Source: Acidobacteriaceae bacterium (GTDB lineage Bacteria > Acidobacteriota > Terriglobia > Terriglobales > Acidobacteriaceae). Taken from it: a stretch of 55,795 bases of DNA. The notes beneath the pieces are model-generated. The model had not been told where the DNA came from, ran no database searches, and saw only the letters and a program-made list of their open reading frames with translations. Position numbers and translations under genes: made by a program. Location of the stretch: the NCBI GenBank assembly GCA_030041305.1, contig JASHOC010000243.1, positions 1 to 55,795 on the forward strand. Reading direction: 5' to 3'. Shown here piece by piece: positions 52,901 to 55,795 of the stretch. Within the stretch, counting starts at the first letter, position 1. Each line of letters opens with the position of its first letter.

Positions 52901-53349
52901 ACGCCGACATGGGCCATCAACACTTCCACTACGCGCTCTATCCCCACGCCGGCACGTGGCGCGATGCGCTCACCGTCCGCCACGGCTGGGACTACGATTA
53001 CCCCCTCCAGGCCGTCGTCGCCACCGCCCACTCCGGAGCCCAGCCCGCCGAACATTCCTTTGCCTCGGTCTCGCCCGATAACGTCGTCCTGACCGCCGTC
53101 AAAAAAGCCGAAGACGCCAAGGGCCTCATCTTCCGTATCTACGAGTGGGCCGGCAAAGACTCGACCGCCGAGTTCCACGTTCCCTCCGGCGCTGCCGGCG
53201 CCACCATGACGAACTTGATGGAACAACCTCAGGGCAGCCCGCTCGAGGTCTCGAACGTCAACGGCGCCGACGTGGTCAAAGTCCCCATCCACCCCTACGA
53301 AATCCTCACCCTCCGCGTCGATTACCCCCAGGGAGGCCCGCAACTCTAG
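49969..53349 (+). CDS. Exported GH38 alpha-mannosidase
   Basis: 1126 aa from ATG 49969 (ATG 49936 possible; GGAGGG lies 11 nt before the chosen one). Signal peptide GLPIVLLLLLGFGISVPRATAQ. An N-terminal galactose-binding-like domain (50-200) precedes the GH38 catalytic domain: GNSHIDAAWLWPW (about 271-283; zinc ligands His and Asp), IGWNPDSFGYNWQLPQI (about 382; nucleophile Asp), FNEFHD (about 624) and the C-terminal beta domain with VYNPLGWER. It removes alpha-linked mannose from glycans in a Zn-dependent retaining reaction. Together with GH63 it may trim exogenous or own glycans in the periplasm. Confidence 0.9.
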   Translation: MIASFKQHCGLPIVLLLLLGFGISVPRATAQRRGQFASAEATLSPDARAVVERLMSLRELPDGVWKMHAGDVPHAEDINLDESDWQPIALGAKAPNEAVWFRQTYEVLPTLNGYDLTGSRIWFQFHAGANGPMPQILYFNGRRVAMGEDLEPIVLFDKAQPGDKVVVAIKLLHTVDVKTFRGATLTIDFPESRPNPVDLGEEILGAAELVPSLAPADASPMTTLENAVHAVDTAALDARDQPKFDSSLKSAQTQLETLRPLLQQAAFHLDGNSHIDAAWLWPWTETVDVVHRTFSTALQLMYEYPNYVYTQSAAAYNEWMADKYPDLNDQIKQRIKEGRWEIVGGMWVEPDLNLPSGESLVRQLLVGKRWYKQAYGVDVRIGWNPDSFGYNWQLPQIYKKSGVDYFVTQKMSWNDTNQLPFKLFWWQSPDGSKVLTYFPNGYGNNDLNPVRLSEDLKNGRQFSPGLPELLELYGIGDHGGGPTRAMLDEGVRWMDPGPTAIASNGGPPVTANYQFGTAQSFFSTVEKEIAPESPTWNYQSIAKGYEPPTPVSGQIAIPTWDAELYLEFHRGVYTTQAEQKHNIRTSEEEVLNAEKWSSLAWLDGQKYPDAELTVDWQKVLFNEFHDLAAGSGIAVIYRDAQKDFDWVRMSTNGISSSALRTVAENIDTKGAGIPVLVYNPLGWERSGDVSVEVQLPNSGAHELFVVDPSQQNQPSLPLRSSVDDKNGVAHLTFHVSSVPPLGYKVVRVETGNVSARKETSSTESGNAIELSDGTLRVAVDKTTGCITRLETGGFESLAPNACGNQLQFFHDLPKEYDAWNIDPGTYDVPPSTIQSADSVELVEANTPRPSIRVTSHFQDSKFVQTISLQGDIVDIDNDIDWHESHVLLKAAFPLAVSSNFATYEIPYGSIERPTTRNNSWEKAKFEVPALRWADLSGPGLDGKIYGLSLLNKDKYGYDAVGNLLRLTLLRSPKWPDPNADMGHQHFHYALYPHAGTWRDALTVRHGWDYDYPLQAVVATAHSGAQPAEHSFASVSPDNVVLTAVKKAEDAKGLIFRIYEWAGKDSTAEFHVPSGAAGATMTNLMEQPQGSPLEVSNVNGADVVKVPIHPYEILTLRVDYPQGGPQL

Positions 53350-53401
53350 CACGCTGAAGTGGCGCTGCGTCGGCGCGCGCCGCGCACAACGGACAGCGCT
53401 C

Positions 53402-54400
53402 TTATCTCCGGCCCCCCGGCGCAGTCACTGGCTCCACGCGGCTGCCGGCTTCAGAGGGTTTTCGCTCCGTTCGCACGGGCTGGGACTGGGCCGCAACCCG
53501 CGCAGCCGCAGGCATACGGCCCACGCCGATGCGCCCGTCACCCGTTTGCGGATACGCCTCGCTCTTTGCGTCCAGCGTCCTGTCCACGGTCGTGTGCGTC
53601 TCGGCCTCCTGCGCCGCGCTCACGATACTCAGCGTATCGGTTTGCACTTTCTCCCACTCGCGCAGAATAAAGCCGTGCTGCTCGAAGAACGCGCGAATCT
53701 CAACCGTTTTCCAGCCCAGGATTTCTTCTGTGATCGGCACTAAGATACTGAGCGCGTCTTCGCTCAGCACCGAGCGCTTGGCGATCTGCGCAAGAAAGCG
53801 GTTCTCCGAAACCGCAATCGTCAATCCCTCCAGCCGGTTCACGTGCAGCATCACGTGCACGTCGGAGCTTCCGTCGCCCACGTACACCAGGTGATTGTGG
53901 CCGATGGGCGCTTGCGCCCGCAGTTCGTCGAGTATCACCACCTTGCCATAGCCGGCGCGAAGGGTTGAAACTCCGGCAACGCGGCCCTCTTCGTCAAACG
54001 CGAGTTGACTGGCGTAGATGTGATCGGCTGGAACAATGCCCTCCAGCGCGGATTCGACGATCTCCTGGGGCGCAGCCGATACGACATAAAACGAAAAATG
54101 GCAGCCGTCGATGTCTTCGAGCAACTTGGATAAGAGAAGAATGTGTCTCTTGAGCCGCACCTTCTTGCCGGCCTCGCGCAGGTGCTTTTTGCGAACCTCC
54201 CTGAATGCGCGCTCGTGGACGAGCAGGTACGCGAGTTCGCCGCCTTGCTGCACCAGGTTTGTCTGGGCGAGCTTGCGCACATACCTTTGAAAATTCGGAA
54301 TCCCCATCATTTCCGCAAGCACCAGGCCTGAATCGTTGAAGCTGAGCGTCTGGTCGAAATCGCTCAGAAGAAGAAACTCCCGTTTGGATATGCTGTTCAT
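53402..54400 (-). CDS. HAD-superfamily phosphoserine-phosphatase-like phosphatase
   Basis: 332 aa. Motif I DFDQT (14-18) with nucleophile Asp14 and acid/base Asp16, motif II VVSAAP, motif III Lys in YGKVVILDE and motif IV VYVGDGSSD are all present, with a helical cap (about 30-110). This is the PSP/PHOSPHO-type subfamily. The substrate is unknown. The last ~70 residues are Ala/Arg/Pro-rich and not part of the fold. ATG 54400 has a GGGGG tract 4-8 nt upstream; the frame is open further upstream without an RBS. Converges with the GH38 gene. Confidence 0.78.
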   Translation of the reverse strand: MNSISKREFLLLSDFDQTLSFNDSGLVLAEMMGIPNFQRYVRKLAQTNLVQQGGELAYLLVHERAFREVRKKHLREAGKKVRLKRHILLLSKLLEDIDGCHFSFYVVSAAPQEIVESALEGIVPADHIYASQLAFDEEGRVAGVSTLRAGYGKVVILDELRAQAPIGHNHLVYVGDGSSDVHVMLHVNRLEGLTIAVSENRFLAQIAKRSVLSEDALSILVPITEEILGWKTVEIRAFFEQHGFILREWEKVQTDTLSIVSAAQEAETHTTVDRTLDAKSEAYPQTGDGRIGVGRMPAAARVAAQSQPVRTERKPSEAGSRVEPVTAPGGRR

Positions 54401-54772
54401 GCATCCCCCCGGTTTTTGGGTTCTAAGTGCATCGCGGCAGAACTGCGTCAAAAATCGTCTGCCGACTCTGCTGCTGTCCGCGCCAACGGCGCGCACATCA
54501 CGCTCTGTGGATACACTGGTGGCTTCACTTAATTAGAGCGAAGTCAGCGGCAGACGGTTGCACGATAAATACAAGCTGCTGATTTTCCACGGGTTCCTGA
54601 AAGGCCGCCAAGCGTGACGGTGCACTGCCGCTGGCGAAAAACCGCACCTAACGATTGCCGTAATTCGCCCAAAACCTCAATTTTTGGCTCGGCGAGTGCA
54701 ACTACTCGCTCAGTGGCAACTCGCAGGAGATCGCAAGACCGACGGCCTTTCTTAGGACTTATGCCGAGCGAT
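54401..54772. other. Intergenic region, 372 bp
   Basis: No gene or clear terminator recognised. The stretch lies between two minus-strand genes and contains a short GGTGC/GCACC inverted repeat (about 54619-54648). Confidence 0.6.
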
Positions 54773-55795
54773 TCATGGAATCCGTTCAACGGCCGGGGGT
54801 TGCCAACTTCCATTGAGGATGGCGGGTTTGGGCCAATACAGGCGCAATGTCAAATTGAAAAGACTGTTACCCGATGGCAGCCAATTTGATTCATGATCTG
54901 GCCCCGGATTTTGATCCTGAATATAAAGGTCGAGTGAGCCGTCAGGGTTGAACTTTAGTTTGTCACGATCACCGATCGCAAAGCGGTTTATTGTATTAGC
55001 GATGAAATAGCCGTCCTTGTCATAGGCCGTAACCGACCAGAACGCCTGCACGGGCGGCAGGTGGTCGGGGGCGAAGTGCATACGATAGCGCATCGAACCG
55101 TTCAGCGGCGTCCCGCCCGCGTCCGTCGAATCGCTGATGTACACCGCGTCCTCTGGAGGGTTCGCGCCCACCGCCACGCGCGCTGTGATCGCGCGCGCGG
55201 AGTAATTTGTGCCATAGCGGCCTAGCTCACCCTGGAAAGAGTTCCATCCCGGCTTATGAGCAGCGCCTGTCGTTACGAAGGACTCGATCTTCGCTACCGC
55301 CTCGCGCACACCTTCGTTGAGGGCTGCAAGCTGTTCTGGCGCAAGCTTTGATGCGTCGAAATCCTGTCCCGGCACGATCCCGATGCGCGCCAGTTGCTGC
55401 ACCATCGGCGTGTCATCCTTGTGCGGAGGATTTACCTTCAACGCCCTCGCGAACGCGGTGAAGATCTGCACGGCGTCCATCGCCTTAATCTGCTCCGGCG
55501 CCGGAGAGCCCGTCTCAGCAGGCCGCACAACGGGCGGATGCGGCGGTTCATCCTTACCGGGAAACTGACTCAATGGAACAAGCCGCATACCGTGCTGAAA
55601 AGCGTGAACATTGTCGTAGTCGCTTACGCCGTTCGTTTGGGTGCGGCCCAGCAGCCAGATCTGGTTGGTCGGCGCATCGAATCGCGTGACGCGAGGCGGA
55701 AGTTGCCCACGCCATCCCGGTCCAACGAGCGCAAACCACGCTTCGCTGGTTCCAGTCGTGCGCTTCCCGGGATCAGCGAAGGTTTCGGTCCATGC
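54773..55795 (-). CDS. DUF1254/DUF1214 protein, N-terminus cut by window edge
   Basis: The frame runs open off the right end, so at least 340 C-terminal residues are present. The first visible part (TRFDAPTNQIWLLGRTQ, DYDNVHAFQHGMRLVPLSQF) is the end of DUF1254. Residues after about 210 of the visible part (PPVQAFWSVTAYDKDGYF, IGDRDKLKFNPDGSLDLYIQ, NLTLRLYWPKPAILNGSWQPP) are DUF1214. Proteins of this two-domain family are exported and of unknown role, abundant in Acidobacteria and Proteobacteria. A start at 55588 exists, but conserved sequence continues upstream of it. Confidence 0.85.
   Translation of the reverse strand, partial: AWTETFADPGKRTTGTSEAWFALVGPGWRGQLPPRVTRFDAPTNQIWLLGRTQTNGVSDYDNVHAFQHGMRLVPLSQFPGKDEPPHPPVVRPAETGSPAPEQIKAMDAVQIFTAFARALKVNPPHKDDTPMVQQLARIGIVPGQDFDASKLAPEQLAALNEGVREAVAKIESFVTTGAAHKPGWNSFQGELGRYGTNYSARAITARVAVGANPPEDAVYISDSTDAGGTPLNGSMRYRMHFAPDHLPPVQAFWSVTAYDKDGYFIANTINRFAIGDRDKLKFNPDGSLDLYIQDQNPGPDHESNWLPSGNSLFNLTLRLYWPKPAILNGSWQPPAVERIP

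Overview
The window reads as a chromosomal segment of a high-GC Acidobacteriota genome (class Terriglobia is the likeliest placement). Reasons are a VWFA-domain protein of the type that is a hallmark of this phylum (2247-3314), two TonB-C proteins, a Uma2-family protein, an alginate-export type porin, and many intergenic short degenerate tandem repeats and REP-like hairpins. No phage, plasmid, insertion sequence, tRNA, rRNA or CRISPR array was seen. Most genes are housekeeping or envelope genes.

Layout. 1-306: a candidate 190-nt rod-shaped RNA (6S-like) and an 8-bp tandem array. 307-4495: an Lgt-like membrane protein with a degraded signature, RluD-type pseudouridine synthase, the VWA protein, a structured intergenic element and a four-Cys protein. 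4428-8786 (minus): ligA and an M3 peptidase. 8902-16426: membrane hydrolase YdjM, DUF6580, Uma2, a DedA/VTT protein, TonB, TPR and CLC genes. 16887-24159: aconitase, YihY, 4-alpha-glucanotransferase and an outer-membrane porin. 24785-27315 is the accessory-looking patch: small hypotheticals, a Hcp/Sel1 repeat protein with a zinc ribbon, and a truncated squalene-cyclase-like remnant. 27583-27691: second copy of the structured element. 27730-35698: PpiD, PPK2, a possible CNF/CheD-fold protein, leuS and a membrane protein. 35725-38580 (minus): acpS, an MCE protein and a TonB-C protein, probably one operon. 38721-40836: small hypotheticals. 41155-47572 (minus): a six-gene group 4 energy-converting [NiFe] hydrogenase operon. 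47837-53349: a GH63-like and a GH38 glycosidase, both exported. 53402-55795: a HAD phosphatase and a 5'-truncated DUF1254/DUF1214 protein.

How genes work together. The hydrogenase operon supplies large and small catalytic subunits, a NuoC-like subunit, a two-cluster ferredoxin subunit, a NuoH-like membrane anchor and one giant protein fusing two antiporter-like modules. All five junctions overlap as ATGA, so the complex is translationally coupled. No maturation genes are present in the window, and the large subunit ends exactly at its C-terminal CxxC motif, so no protease step should be needed. The GH63 and GH38 enzymes look like a periplasmic glycan-trimming pair.

The strongest candidate for something undescribed is the ~110-bp intergenic element present at 3591-3700 and 27583-27691. 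A conserved inner hairpin with a bulged T sits inside a perfect 14-bp outer stem. The outer-stem sequence differs between the copies but pairing is kept, and in both copies an internal segment at the same offset can compete for the 5' strand of the outer stem.
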